64,000 bases of DNA from Rutidosis leptorrhynchoides (GCF_046630445.1 NC_092339.1:57545001-57609000); one strand, 5' to 3'; shown: positions 35,551 through 48,086, counted from the stretch's first letter. Numbers and translations are program-made. Notes: generated from the letters alone by a model not told the origin.

Positions 35551-35940
35551 CATATGGTTAACCATAAACACTATGGTGCTACTGGCTCATGGTTCACACC
35601 ATACGTAATGCTATGACGCTACCAGCTCCTTGGTTCACGCCACTACGCATTTGAGTCATACTCTTTTATAGTGCTACCGGCTCCTTGGTTCACACTTAGG
35701 CGTTACCGGCTCGTGGTTCACACCTCATTTTATAGTGCTACCGGCTCCTTGGTTTACACTTTGGCGCTACCGGCTCGTGGTTCACACCTCATTTTATAGT
35801 GCTACCGGCTCCTTGGTTCACACTTTGGCGCTGCCGGCTCGTGGTTCGCACTTTGATGCTACCGGCTCGTGGTTCACATCATGACAATCGTCACATACAT
35901 GTTATGGTGCTACCGGCTCGTTGGTTCATACCATAACATT
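35551..35940. repeat. Stem-loop array of element C (constant loop)
   Basis: Ten or more copies of a loop close to CTACCGGCTCSTTGGTTCA, each flanked by arms that pair. Perfect or near-perfect pairs: TATGGTG/CACCATA (35572-35603), AGTG/CACT (several), TGATG/CATCA (35854-35881), GTTATGGT/ACCATAAC (35901-35937). It occupies the same LTR position as the E1 array, but with an unrelated loop. Confidence 0.85.
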
Positions 35941-36596
35941 CACAAATAAATACACTATATACATACATGCATAATTATTCCACTCACCTTGGAATGCTCG
36001 CACAAGTAGTGTATTATGATCTCCGTCCTCATATCCGAGCAAGCAACCACCTATATCACACATAGGCACAATATGCACATAAATAACAATTCTCTAAAAG
36101 AGAACCCGACACTCACATCCCTTAGTCGAGGGATCTCACCCTGCTCGCCAAAACCCGCCCATTTAACACCTAATGGACACAAACCAATTACCACTTCGGG
36201 TGGTAATTCAAACCCACTCAACAAAGTACAATTTAACCTAAATTGTACTCGACACCAAATAGACCAAACCTAGGTCTTAACACTAAATTAGAACTTAGGT
36301 AGTAATCATTTCAAACATCATTTACACCAAAACCCCAACATGCGCAATATTAACCCATATTGCGTTTGACCACCTTTGACTTATGTTAAAATACAATTTT
36401 AACCCAAAATCACTGATAACTCCAAAATTATACAGCATTTTTATAACATTTTGAGGAGTTATCTTGTTATTTTAGAGTCATTTTAATACCAAAACACGTT
36501 AAAATGGGTAAAAGGGGGAATAGGTAATTCTAATATTTTGTTTGAGTTATGTGCAAAACAGGAACAAAAACAGTGAAAAAAATAAAGAGATGAGAA

Positions 36597-36975
36597 ATGA
36601 AGCCGCCGGCCTAAGGACTACAAAGCCGCCGGCTTCCCCATGGATTCTAGAATGTTCCTGTTTCGTTCGTAAAATATGCTAAACTTGGAGCCAAAGGAAA
36701 AGTAAAGCAAAGCCACCGGCTTCACCCTGATGCCGTCGGCTTTGAAGACACGGTTTCTCGACTTGCTGATCAAGTTCAAGTAAATAAGGAAACAAAATCA
36801 AAGAGATTTGCCAGATAAGTGAAGCAGCTGGCTTAGCAGCAAGTCGCCGGCTTAATGAAGGCGGTTACGTGTTTTTGGCTTAAAGATCACGATTTGCTTG
36901 GAGAGAAAGTCACTGACTCAGGGAAGCCGCCGGCTTCACCCTGAAACCGCCTCAATGAAGCCGCCGGCTTGGTTA
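36597..36975. other. GC-rich dyads of element C (AGCCGCC words)
   Basis: Eight or so variants of AAGCCGCCGGCTT, mostly in pairs 23-24 bp apart, in an AT-rich context. Each contains AGCCGCC, the core of the GCC box bound by plant ERF factors. A second GC dyad pair (GAGCGCCGCTCC, GGCGCGCCACTCC) lies at about 34949-34985. A plus-strand TATAAATAG follows at about 36988; whether it is used is unknown. Confidence 0.7.
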
Positions 36976-37081
36976 GCCGTCTTAAAATATTATAAATAGA
37001 GGATTAGGTCAGAGTTTTTATCATCCAGTTCAGTTTTTCATATTGTTCAAAATTCAAGAACGAATTAGTTAGGTCTTTACT

Positions 37082-37826
37082 TGTGACGCCCCGTAAAAAA
37101 CCATCGTGTACGATTTGTCAACAACAGGATCTTTACACGGTCGAATACTACATGCTATTTGAAAATCAGTTTTGCATTGATAAAAGATAGCGTTTACAAA
37201 AGATAACGTGACACCAAGGTCGTTACAAAGTCATTATTTGAAAATAACATAAACTACGAATGCAAAAGAAAAGTTCCATGATTGAGACATCTATAAGTAA
37301 TGCAGTGGAATTCTAGCACAGCAGGTCCTTAACAGCAAGTTTAAACACCAAGACAGCAAGTCTAAACAGCGGAAGCAACAAACCTCTAAGCACCTGAGAA
37401 AACATGCTTAAAAACGTCAATAATAATGTTGATGAGCTATAGTTTAAGGTGTAACAGTAATGTAAGGTAGGCCACGAGATTTCAGTGCTCCAAACAGCTT
37501 TTCAAAATAGTATGAAAAGTATATGTTTAACCGTGGGAACTTGGTAACTAACTTAACGTTTATTACCCCCTAAAAGTACACTTGGCGAGTGCGTATGTTT
37601 ACGAAGTATTAAACACCCGTTAAATGCTAGCGCGACTAGCCCGAGTGGGGATCTCAAACCCTATGGATCCATATCTAAGATTCACGTTCACCGGTTCAAA
37701 AACCAATGACTAAACGTTACCGAGCTAAGGGGAAAGTTTATGCCGTTATATAACCCACACATATATAAAGTTTAAGTACTCGTGCCTAGTATGTAAAACG
37801 TAAAAAAAAAAAAAGCGCATGTATTC
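37082..37826 (-). repeat. D 3' LTR, first piece
   Basis: Holds the block CAGCGGAAG ... ACCTGAGAAAACATGCTT (about 37366-37410), also found in F and G. Ends with TATTC, the target site of the Athila insertion. Confidence 0.8.
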
Positions 37827-38297
37827 TGATAATGCTAAAAATGAACATATATTTCATAGCATTATTCCTTAAGAAAGACAAGCTTTTAGTTGCAATTGTC
37901 CTATTTACAAGTGATATTCTGTTAAATAATAAAAAGTGAAGACAAAAGACAGATTCGACGAATTGAAGACGCAAACGACTAAAAAGCTCAAAAGTACAAA
38001 ATACAATCAAAGAGGTTCCAATTATTGATAAGAAACATCTCGAAATTACAAGAGTACAAGATTCAAAACGCAAAGTACAAGATATTAAATTGTACGCAAG
38101 GACGTTCGAAAATCCGGAACTGGGACCAGAGTCAACTCTCAACGCTCGACGCAACGGACTAAAAATTACAAGTCAACTATGCACATAAATATAATATAAT
38201 ATTTAAATAATTCTTATAATTATTTATATATTATATAATATATTATAAACCGTCGGCAAGCTAGGAGCCAAGGCTGTGTGAGCTGGAAATACGAACT

Positions 38298-38345
38298 CCG
38301 CGTGTTGCGGAGTTTGAAGGCCAAAAATGCCGCGAGTTGCGGAGC
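38298..38345. other. GC-rich dyad pair in Athila LTR
   Basis: CCGCGTGTTGCGGAG and CCGCGAGTTGCGGAG, 32 bp apart. Similar pairs spaced 31-32 bp are at 40375/40406 (leader), 49636/49668 (3' region) and 54393/54425 (3' LTR). Confidence 0.8.
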
Positions 38346-38364
38346 TTCCCTGGACGAAAATTCC

Positions 38365-38371
38365 TATAAAA
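38365..38371 (+). promoter_or_regulatory. Athila 5' LTR TATA box
   Basis: TATAAAA in CCTATAAAAGG, some 20 bp after the GC-dyad pair. The matching place in the 3' LTR (about 54452) lacks a 15 bp segment containing it. Confidence 0.7.
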
Positions 38372-38432
38372 GGCAACGCATTTTGATCGTAAAAATATCA
38401 TATAATCTATCTCTCTCTCAATATATGTAAAC

Positions 38433-38433
<1 letters not shown>

Positions 38434-38524
<91 letters not shown>
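38434..38524. repeat. (TA)n in Athila 5' LTR
   Basis: About 90 bp of TA repeats; the 3' LTR has only about 24 bp here (54514-54537). The two were identical at insertion, so the tract has grown or shrunk since. Confidence 0.93.
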
Positions 38525-38525
<1 letters not shown>

Positions 38526-39904
38526 TTTAATTTTAATTTTAATTTTAAATCCTAATAATAAGGGTATGTTAGCGAATGTTGTAAGGGTGTAAGTCGAAAT
38601 TCTGTCCGTGTAACGCTACGCTATTTTTAATCATTGTAAGTTATGTTTATATTATTTTCATTAATGTCTCATAGCTAAGTTATTATTATGCTTATTTAAT
38701 ACCGAAGTAATCATGATGTTGGGCTAAAAATACTAAAATTGGGTAATTGGGCTTTGTACCATAATTGGGGTTTGGATAAAAGAACGACACTTGTGGAAAT
38801 TAGACTATGGGCTATTAATGGGTTTTATATTAACTAAACAATACCTTGTTAATTTAATATACAAACTTATAATTCGACGTATTTATATATAACCACATAC
38901 GCTTGACTGGGTACGGTGGGCGGGATATCTATAAATACCAATAATTATTCATTTTACCGAACACGGAACTGGATTAATAGTTAATAGACTTGTTGAAACA
39001 GGGGTGAATTACATTCAAGGGTAATTGGTGTAATTGTTAACAAAGTAGTAAAACCTTGGTTTACACGCAGTCGATAACCTGGTGTATTCATTAAACAAAG
39101 TATTAAAACCTTGTTACAATTCGAATCCCCAATTAGTTAGAATATTTGACTTCGGGAATAAGAATAATTTGACGAAGGCTTTCGCTCTTTATATTTATAA
39201 CTGATGGACTATTATGGACAAATCCGTATGGACATATTAAATAATCCAGGACAAAGAACAATTAACCCATGGGCATAAAACTAAAATCAACACGTCAAAC
39301 ATCATGATTACGGAAGTTTAAATAAGCATAATTCATTTATTTTATATTTAATTTCCTTTATTTTATATTTAATTGCACTTCTAATTATCGCACTTTTATT
39401 TATTGTTATTGTATTTAATTGCACTTTTAATTATCGTACTTTTTAATTATCGCAATTTTATTTTATCGCACTTTTATTTATCGAAATTTCATTATCGTTA
39501 TTTACTTTACGCTTTAAATTAAATCTTTTATTTATTTAATATTTTACATTAGGTTTTAACTGCGACTAAAGTTTTTAAAATCGACAAACCGGTCATTAAA
39601 CGGTAAAAAACCCCCTTTATAATAATAATAATATTACTTATATATATTTGTATTTTTATAAATTAAAAGTAATATAGCGTTAAGCTTTGTTTAAAGATTT
39701 TTCCCTGTGGAACGAACCGGACTTACTAAAAACTACACTACTGTATGATTAGGTACACTGCCTATAAGTGTTTTAGCAAGGTTTAAGTATATCCATTCTA
39801 TAAATAAATAAATATCTTGTGTAAAATTGTATCGTATTTAATAGTATTTCCTAGTAAAATTTAATAGTATTTCATATACACCTCGCATAACTATCAAGTA
39901 TTTT

Positions 39905-39922
39905 TGGCGCCGCTGCCGGGGA
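39905..39922 (+). other. Athila primer binding site (tRNA-Asp)
   Basis: TGGCGCCGCTGCCGGGGA, eight bases after the LTR end, complements the 3' end of plant tRNA-Asp with one mismatch, as is typical of Athila/Tat elements. Confidence 0.9.
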
Positions 39923-41522
39923 ACTTAAAATCTAGCTTAAACGCCGGTAACGCAACGCTAATATATAAATAAAAAAAAGATTTTTATTTTTAGTTTACTT
40001 TTATAAAAATACGTTTCTGTAAAAATACGTTTTAAATATTCGAAAACATAAAAAGAAAACAAAAATATAAATATTTTTAAGAGTTTGTTAAATATTTAAG
40101 TTTTATAAAGTTTCTTTATTTTTATTTTATAAAAATATAAGTTTTATTTAAATATTTTGTGTTTATTTAAAACGTAAAATAAAAAACCAAAAAGAAAAAA
40201 AATATATATATAAATCTATTTTTAAGATTTTTATAAAATTATAAAGTATCTTATTTTTTTTAAAACATAAGTTTTTATTTCATTTATATAAATATTTTAT
40301 TTAATTATTAAAAAAGAAAATAAAAAAAAAAACGAAACCTGTCGAAACCAGCCTGTCATCTGAATTTTCATATCCCGCGACTCGCGGAGTTTGAAGAAGA
40401 AAATACCGCGACTCGCGGAGCCGTCTGACACGGGCACACAGCAACCCTAATTTGGCATTTATTACGGAGTTTTAATTATTATTATTAATTAATTAATATT
40501 TAGGGTTAATTAATTTATTATTTAGTTTAAGATTTAATTAATTTGTAATAATTATTTTTAATTAGTTTTATTTATATATATAAAATTAATAGTTTTATAA
40601 AATAAATTAAATAAAAATAATATTTTTTATAAAAATTGTACTTTTTACAACTTTTAGTATATTTTTATATTTTGTCCCTTTTTATTCGTTTTAGCGTAAT
40701 TTTTGTATTTTTCGCTCGTTTTTAGTTTTAAGCTTAGTTTTTGCCATAGTTATTTTTACTTTTAGATTTTTAGGCTTTGCCGTAAAATCTCTTAAGTACT
40801 TTTTCTTTAGACTAAGATTTAGGTGCTTTAGAATTTTGCGACGCCTTTTTAAGTTTTAATACCTTTTTAAGTTATTGCCATTTGGGATATAGTTTTACTC
40901 GTAAGCTTTAATATTTTTAGACGCAACTTTTAATTTTTAGTTTTTAGTTCCTTTTTAAGTTTCAACGCACTACTTTCTTATTTCTTATTTTTATTTTTCG
41001 ACGCCTTTTACCTATGTATCAATTATCACTCCAATTAGTAATCTCAATTTGCAATTTTAATTTTAAATTAGTGATTGTAATAACGTTGGGTTAGTCGAGT
41101 ATTTTAAAGTTTCATAGTCACTCTTTTTCTTTCTTATTTTTCGACGCCTTTTATTTTTCAACCCTTTTCTTTTTCGACCTTTTTCGACGCACTCTTTTTC
41201 TTTCTTATTTCTCGCAATTCTAGTTTTAGGACATAGATTTTTATTCTATTTCTTATCTAAATTTCTTAAAATTACGAAAATTTATTTTAAGTGGTTAAAT
41301 TGATAGACATCAAAATTTTCTGGTTCGTAGTAATAGTTGGATTTGTACGTGGACCGGGTTATTGGAGCCAAACAGTACTCAATTATATTGAGACCAAACG
41401 AATCCTGCCCCTCTTCTGCATCTTTTGGCTATTCGAAACGTGGGCAAAATCAGAAAAGTCTATTAATTGGATAACTTATATAATTTTTCTTTCCTTTTAA
41501 AAACTAATAGGATATTCAGTGA
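39923..41522 (+). other. Athila leader
   Basis: 1.6 kb of very AT-rich sequence between primer site and gag. It contains a GC-dyad pair (40375-40420) and several TTTCGACGCCTTTT words (40840-41200). No ORF with coding character. Confidence 0.7.
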
Positions 41523-44027
41523 ATGCACCGAGCAAGACGTTCACCACCTTTTGTACGTTCACCACCTGTAACTCGATCAAGACATCTAGCTAATATTACC
41601 GCCATTGATTTTTCTTTAGAATCGTCATCCAGTCGACCAAGTACTCCAATTCAAATTTTCGATAATCCATTTTTTGAACCCGACCTCACAATTGAGAATC
41701 CGGAGAATATTCAGGGACAATTCATAGATCCTGAACCATTATTTTTTCCTCCGGAACCACCAATCATTCAAATAGAGATTGTTGAGGAACGAACCATTAA
41801 ATCAGAATCCTCTAGTGATTCAGATTCAACAAATTCAATTATGGAGAATCTGGAACCTTTAAGTATGGAAGACCGAATGAGAGCTAAACGCACTAGCCAA
41901 GGTCACGCAATTACTCATCCAGACATTAATGCGCCAGATTATGAAATCAAAGGACAAATTCTACATATGGTGACTAATCAATGCCAATTTAGTGGTGCGC
42001 CGAAGGAAGATCCAAATGAACATCTTCGTACCTTTAATAGGATCTGCACACTATTTAAAATCCGAGAAGTTGAAGATGAACAGATATACCTCATGTTATT
42101 TCCCTGGACTTTAAAGGGAGAAGCCAAAGATTGGTTGGAATCGTTACCTGAAGGGGCGATTGACACATGGGACGTTTTAGTTGAAAAATTTCTTAAACAA
42201 TTCTTTCCTGCATCTAAAGCCGTAAGACTTCAAGGAGAAATTGTTACGTTCACACAGAAACCGAATGAAACTCTATATGAGGCGTGGACTAGATTTGGAA
42301 AGTTATTAAGAGGATGTCCGCAACATAGTTTAGACACCTGTCAAATAGTACAAATATTCTACCAAGGATGCGACATCACTATAAGGAAAGACATCGATAT
42401 AGCAGCTGATGGTTCTATTATGAAGAAAACCGAAAATGATGCTTATAAAATTATTGATAACACAGCTTCCCACTCACATGAGTGGCACCAAGAAAAAGAT
42501 ATCGTTAGATCATCTAAAGCAGCTAGAGCCGATTCTAGTCATGACTTAGATTCCATTTCCGCAAAGATAGATGCTGTCGAGAGACAAATGGAAAAGATGA
42601 CTAAAGATATCCACTCAATACGAATTAGTTGTGAGCAGTGTGGAGGACCACATTTGACAAAAGATTGTCTTAGTATTGAACTAACAATGGAACAAAGAGA
42701 GAATATTTCATACATAAACCAAAGGCCTGGAAATAATTATCAGAATAATTATCAACCGCCAAGACCGATTTACAATCAAAACCAGAATTATAACCGAAAT
42801 GTTCCATACAACAACCAACAAGGTCCTAGCAATCAATAAGTATCCAATAATACTTACAATCAGCAAAGACCTAATTTTCAAAACAAACCACCACAACCCG
42901 ATGATAAAAAGCCGAATTTAGAAGATATGATAACGAAGCTAGTTGAAACTCAAACGCAGTTTTTCACATCTCAGAAACAAACCAATGAAAAAAATGCTCA
43001 AGCATTTAGAAATAAACAAGCTTCTATTCAAAACTTGGAACAACAAGTAAGTAACCTAGCAAGGTTAATAGGTGAAAAAAAACCGGGAAGTTTACCTAGT
43101 GATACAAATGCAAACCCCCGGAATGAAACAGCTAAAGCCATTACCACAAGAAGTGGTACAACACTTAAACCACCTGAAATACATGTAATTTCTGATGAAG
43201 CTATTCCTGCTCCACAAGAACCACAACCTGATCAAGATAAGGAAAAAGAACCGGTAGTCGAAAAGGTTAATGAAGATAACACAGTTAAGGATAAACCTTA
43301 TGTTAAACCATACCAACCACCACTTCCTTACCCGAGTAAAATGAAAAAAGAGAAACTTGAAGCCGAGCAATCCAAATTCTTGGATATGTTTAAACAGATA
43401 AATGTAAATCTTCCTTTCATTGATGTGATTTCAGGAATGCCTAGATATGCTAAATTTCTAAAAGATCTAATCACAAATAGAAAGAAAATGGAAGAACTCT
43501 CGGCCGTTACTATGAATGCTAATTGTTCTGCAGTGCTGTTGAATAAGATACCAGAAAAACTATCTGATCCAGGAAGTTTCACAATTCCATGTTTTCTGGG
43601 TAGTCTTAGTTCAATAGAAGCATTGGCAGACTTAGGTGCTAGTATAAATTTAATGCCGTATTCACTATACGCTAAACTAGACCTTGGAGAATTGAAACCA
43701 ACAAGAATAAGCATACAACTAGCCGATAGATTAATAAAATATCCTAGAGGGATAATGGAGAACATGCTAGTTAAAGTTGGTACTTTAGTATTTCCAGTAG
43801 ATTTTGTTGTTCTGGACATGGAAGAAGATTCTCAAGTTCCTCTCATATTAGGAAGGCCATTCTTAAACACGGCTAAAGCAATGATAGACGTGTTTGGTAA
43901 GAAACTGACCCTAAGTATAGAGGACGAGAGTGTTACCTTTTCAGTTGATAGAGCAATGCAACAATCGCAATCTGCAGATGATACATGTTATTATATTCAA
44001 ACTATAGATTCACATGAGAACTATTAG
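41523..44027 (+). pseudogene. Athila gag-protease, in-frame stop
   Basis: Starts with the ATG at 41523. A proline/serine-rich N-terminus is followed by the retrotransposon Gag core (WTLKGEAKDWLESLPEG, around residue 200), a zinc knuckle of the CX2CX3HX4C form (CEQCGGPHLTKDC, about 42631) and an asparagine/glutamine-rich stretch. A TAA at 42837-42839 interrupts the frame, which then continues through the segment TRSGTTLKPP to a retropepsin with active-site motif ADLGAS (about 43627) and flap-to-tail ILGRPFL (about 43848). The protease part ends at a stop at 44025-44027 after a frame change to RT near 44015. It would provide capsid and processing protease; in this copy it is broken. Confidence 0.92.
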
Positions 44028-46066
44028 AAGAATTTCCAGAATTACAAGGAACAGGAGAATGTTCTTTAGGAGAAGGAACTGAACAAATTGATGAAACTGA
44101 AATGTTAGCTACACTAATAGCTAATGGATATGAACCAACAACAGAAGAAATTCAAATGCTAAAAGAAGAAGACAGATATCGATATAAATCATCAATAGAA
44201 GAACCTCCGACATTAGAGTTAAAGCCACTTCCAAACCATTTGGAATACGCTTATTTACATGGTGAATCTGAATTACCTGTAATAATATCGTCTTCTCTTA
44301 CTGAAAATGAGAAATCTCAACTCATTTCTGTGTTGAAAGCTCATAAACCAGCCATTGCATGGATGATTCATGATATTAAAGGCATAAGTCCTTCGTATTG
44401 CACACATAAAATCCTTATGGAAGAAGGTCATAAAACGTATGTGCAACGCCAACGAAGACTAAATCCTAATATGCAAGATGTTGTTAAAAAAGAAATAATT
44501 AAACTGCTAGATGCAGGTTTAATTTATCCAATCTCTGATAGTCCATGGGTAAGCCCAGTTCAATGCGTACCTAAGAAGGGTGGCATGACTGTCATTACAA
44601 ATGAGAAAAATGAGCTTATTCCTACTAGGACTGTAACAGGATGGCGTGTGTGTATTGATTATAGAAAATTAAATGACGCCACCAGAAAAGATCACTTTCC
44701 CTTACCTTTTATTGATCAAATGTTGGAAAGATTAGCCGGAAATAGTTACTATTGTTTTCTTGATGGTTTTTTCGGATATTTTCAAATTCCAATAGCACCC
44801 GAGGACCAAGAAAAAACCACATTTACGTGCCCTTATGGTACTTTTGCTTACAAACGCATGCCATTTGGACTTTGTAACGCCCCTGCAACCTTTCAAAGGT
44901 GCATGATGGCGATTTTTCACGACATGATAGAAGAATGCATGGAAGTTTTCATGGATGACTTTTCAGTCTTCGGTGATACATTTGAAACATGTCTAGCTAA
45001 TCTTGAACGAATGCTTATTAGATGCGAACAATCAAATCTAGTATTAATTGGGAGAAATGCCATTTCATGGTTAAAGAAGGCATCGTTCTTGGACATAAAA
45101 TTTCAAAGGAAGGAATTGAAGTGGATAGAGCTAAAGTAGATGTAATTGCTAAACTTCCACATCCCACCAATGTTAGAGGAGTTAGGAGTTTTCTAGGGCA
45201 TGCCGGTTTTTACCGACGTTTCATAAAAGATTTTTCTAAAATTGCCACTCCTATGAATAATCTCCTAGAAAAGGATGCTCCATTCATCTTTTCAGATGAA
45301 TGTATCAAATCTTTTAATATTCTTAAAGAGAAACTCACTAATGCGTCGATCATGAGAACACCAAATTGGAATCTACCGTTTGAACTTATGTGCGATGCAA
45401 GTGATTTTGCAATGGGAGCTGTTTTAGGACAAAGGATTGAAAAACGATTTCAACCTATATATTATGCTAGTAAGACGTTACAAGGAGCACAAACGAACTA
45501 TAAAACTACTGAAAAAGAACTCCTTGCTATTGTCTTTGCTTTTGACAAATTTCGATCATATCTCGTTCTAGCTAAAACGGTAGTCTATACTGACCATTCT
45601 GCTCTTAGATACCTATTTTCGAAACAAGATGCCAAACCACGATTAATCCGTTGGATCTTACTCTTACAAGAGTTCGATATTGAAATCCGAGATAAAAGAG
45701 GAGCAGAAAATCTCGCCGCTGATCATCTTTCTCGTCTTGAAAATCTCGAATTAGAAGTTCTAAATGAATCGGCCATACAAAACAACTTTCCTGATGAATA
45801 TCTATTGAAGATAGATTATAATGAAATACCATGGTTTGCAGACTATGCAAACTACTTAGTATGTGGATTCCTTGAAAAAAGATTATCGTACCAAAAACGA
45901 AAGAAATTCTTTAGTGATATAAAACACTATTTCTGGGAAGATCCACATCTGTTTAAAAGTTGTCCAGATGGAATAATACGCCGATGTGTATTCGGAGATG
46001 AAGCTAGTAAAATCTTAAACCATTGTCACACAGGACCAACAGGAGGGCATTATGGTCTCAACTCAC
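44015..46066 (+). pseudogene. Athila reverse transcriptase-RNase H, frameshifted
   Basis: The RT runs in frame from about 44015 to about 45040: substrate-contact block WRVCIDYRKLNDATRKDHFP, FLDG (with FFG instead of the usual serine form), PFGLCNAPATFQR, and the catalytic FMDDF (about 44948). A frameshift near 45040 moves to another frame, where the RT connection ([36 protein letters not shown]) and RNase H follow ([34 protein letters not shown]). A further frameshift near 46065, inside the integrase zinc domain, ends the segment. All main RT and RNase H motifs are present; only the frame is lost. Confidence 0.92.
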
Positions 46067-48086
46067 AGCAAGAAAAGTTTATGATGCTGGATTCTATTGG
46101 CCTACAATTTACAAAGACGCACACCTTCTTTGCAAATCCTATGATGCTTGTCAAAGGGCCGGAAAAATAAGTCAACGTGATGAAATGCCACAAAATGTCA
46201 TTCAAGTATGTGAAGTATTTGACATTTAGGGTATTGACTTTATGGGTCCATTTCCAAAATCTCATAATAATCTCTACATTCTCGTAGCCATTGATTATGT
46301 ATCTAAATGGGCGGAAGCACAAGCTCTCCCAACTAACGATGCGCGAGTTGTAGTCAATTTTTTAAAACGTCTTTTTGCAAGGTTTGAAACACCGAAAGCT
46401 TTAATAAGTGATCGGGGAACTCATTTCTGTAACAATCAACTTGAGAAAGTTCTTAAAAGATATGGAGTAACTCATAAAATCTCCACCGCATATCATCCAC
46501 AAATAAGTGGACAAGTTGAAAATACCAACCGAGCTTTAAAACATATTCTAGAAAAAACCGTAGGATCAAATCCAAAGGAATGGTCCATTAAGTTGGAGGA
46601 TGCACTCTGGGCTTTTAGAACAGCCTACAAAACTCTAATTGGAACCACACCTTTTAGACTCGTTTATGGAAAAGCATGTCATCTTCCAGTAGAAATTGAA
46701 CACAAAGCATTTTGGGCTTTGAAGACATGTAATCTTGATTTACATGATGCTGGACGTCTACGGTTAAGTCAATTAAACGAATTAGGAGAATTAAGACATG
46801 AAGCATATGAAAATTCGTTAATCTATAAGGAAAGAACAAAGAAATGGCATGATAAAAGAATAAGAAGTTCAAAAGAATTTAAAGAAGGAGACAGAGTTAT
46901 TCTTTTCAATTCACGATTCAAGCTATTTCCTGGAAAATTGAAATCAAGATGGTCTGGACCATTCATAGTCAAAAGAGTTTTCCCATACGGAACAGTAGAA
47001 TTAATAAATTCAAATGGGATTGAATTTAAAGTTAGTGGTCACAGAGTTAAACATTACATACATGGTCCGATGGAAGTTGACACTGAAGTTAATCATAATT
47101 TCACCACCCAAGAAAACCTTCAAAATGAAAACATAAATATGTTATCAACAACATATGAAAAATCAAAATTGGAATATAGGGAGGAGTCAAATTTGAGTGA
47201 TGAAGAAGAATTCTTATACAAACCTCCCATTCCAAGAAACGAAGAAAAATGTGAACAAGAAGTTCAAATAGAAGTGAAAGAACCAAGAAAAGAACACCCG
47301 AAAAAGGTTTACAAACCAACTCGACTTACTAAAGCAGGAGACCCGGGTGAATTTTACATTTCTTGCTTGCTTAATGATGGTGCTCTATATAATGGACTCG
47401 CAGATTTAGGAGCAAGTGCAAATATTATGCCTCTTTCCTTATACAAAAGATTAGGCATGTGTAAATTAAAACCAACCAAAATAGGTATTCAATCATTTGA
47501 CCAAACCATTAAACACCCGGTTGGAATAGCAAATAATTTACTTGTTAACGTAGGAAGTTTGACCTTTGTTGCAAACTTCATAGTGATTAATATGGAGGAA
47601 AACCTTGATATTCCTCTAATTCTAGGTCGCCCATTTTTAGCAACCACCGAGGCATTCATTGATGTAAGAGAAGGTAGAATGACACTTCGGGATGGTGATA
47701 CATCGATCACCTTTGTGAACCGAAAGTTTAGATCTCTACCAACCAAAACTGTTAGACTAATAAAAACGCATAAGTGTGGGGAAGATGAAGAAACACTTAA
47801 TAATGATCCAATCACAAAGAATACCGTTGATGATACGAAATTAGATGAACCCATTTTTAACAGTTCAACGAAGAAACTTTATAAACGGATTCACGATGCT
47901 AAGATTAAGGGAAACTTTAAGTTATGTAACCAATTAGTATCCAATTTATCGCCAAAACAAAAGGCGATGTTAGTTGAATTTGTGAAAGTTACGAAGGAAA
48001 TCAGCAAATGGATTGAAGTAAAAGTCAAAGATATACAAGTTGTTGATGATTCAATTGAAAATAATGTTAATCACAATTTCAACTAA
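46023..48086 (+). pseudogene. Athila integrase fused to a second protease-like domain
   Basis: Integrase zinc region ([11 protein letters not shown]), an in-frame TAG at 46227-46229, then the catalytic core with [16 protein letters not shown] and SGQVENTNR supplying the three acidic residues, and the C-terminal domain to about 47070 ([18 protein letters not shown]). The same frame continues through a charged linker ([11 protein letters not shown]) into a second retropepsin-like unit at about 47340-47720: [20 protein letters not shown], then [16 protein letters not shown]. About 30 of 53 residues around its active site match the element's normal protease. A tail of 120 residues follows, ending at 48086. 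The stop codon is the only break after the zinc region. I do not know this second domain from described Athila elements. Confidence 0.85.

Larger units (their letters stand above)
34873..37081 (-). mobile_element. Element C: LTR-type sequence related to E1, truncated by D
   Basis: Starts TGTAACGACCCAACCC exactly where the copia frame breaks. Several blocks align with the E1 LTR in order: the GACCGAGCATGGTGATT block near 35190, GAGAGGGTAAGC near 35332 and CACTCACCTTG near 35981. By that comparison it is in minus orientation. It carries a stem-loop array (35551-35940) and GC-rich dyads at both ends. No protein domain is seen. Element D cuts it at 37082, so only one end is known and I cannot say whether LTR only or LTR plus interior is present. 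Confidence 0.7.
37827..39896 (+). repeat. Athila E 5' LTR
   Basis: Starts TGATAATGC, ends ACTATCA. Near the start the arms ATAATGCTA/TAGCATTAT form an inverted repeat. A GC-dyad pair (38298 and 38330) is followed by a TATA box (38365-38371). A (TA)n tract of about 90 bp (38434-38524) explains most of its extra length over the 3' LTR. Confidence 0.93.

Noticed and set aside
36980-37081. A plus-strand host gene promoter (TATAAATAG after GCC boxes)
   Set aside because: It lies in element C just before the break with D and no coding sequence follows; comparison with E1 indicates a minus-oriented element.
37786-38154. Minus-strand ORF repeated at 53905-54249
   Set aside because: Lies at the start of the two Athila LTRs, antisense, and no domain is recognisable.
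41291-41500. ORF of 69 aa before Athila gag
   Set aside because: No recognisable domain, lies in the AT-rich leader; no evidence it is translated.
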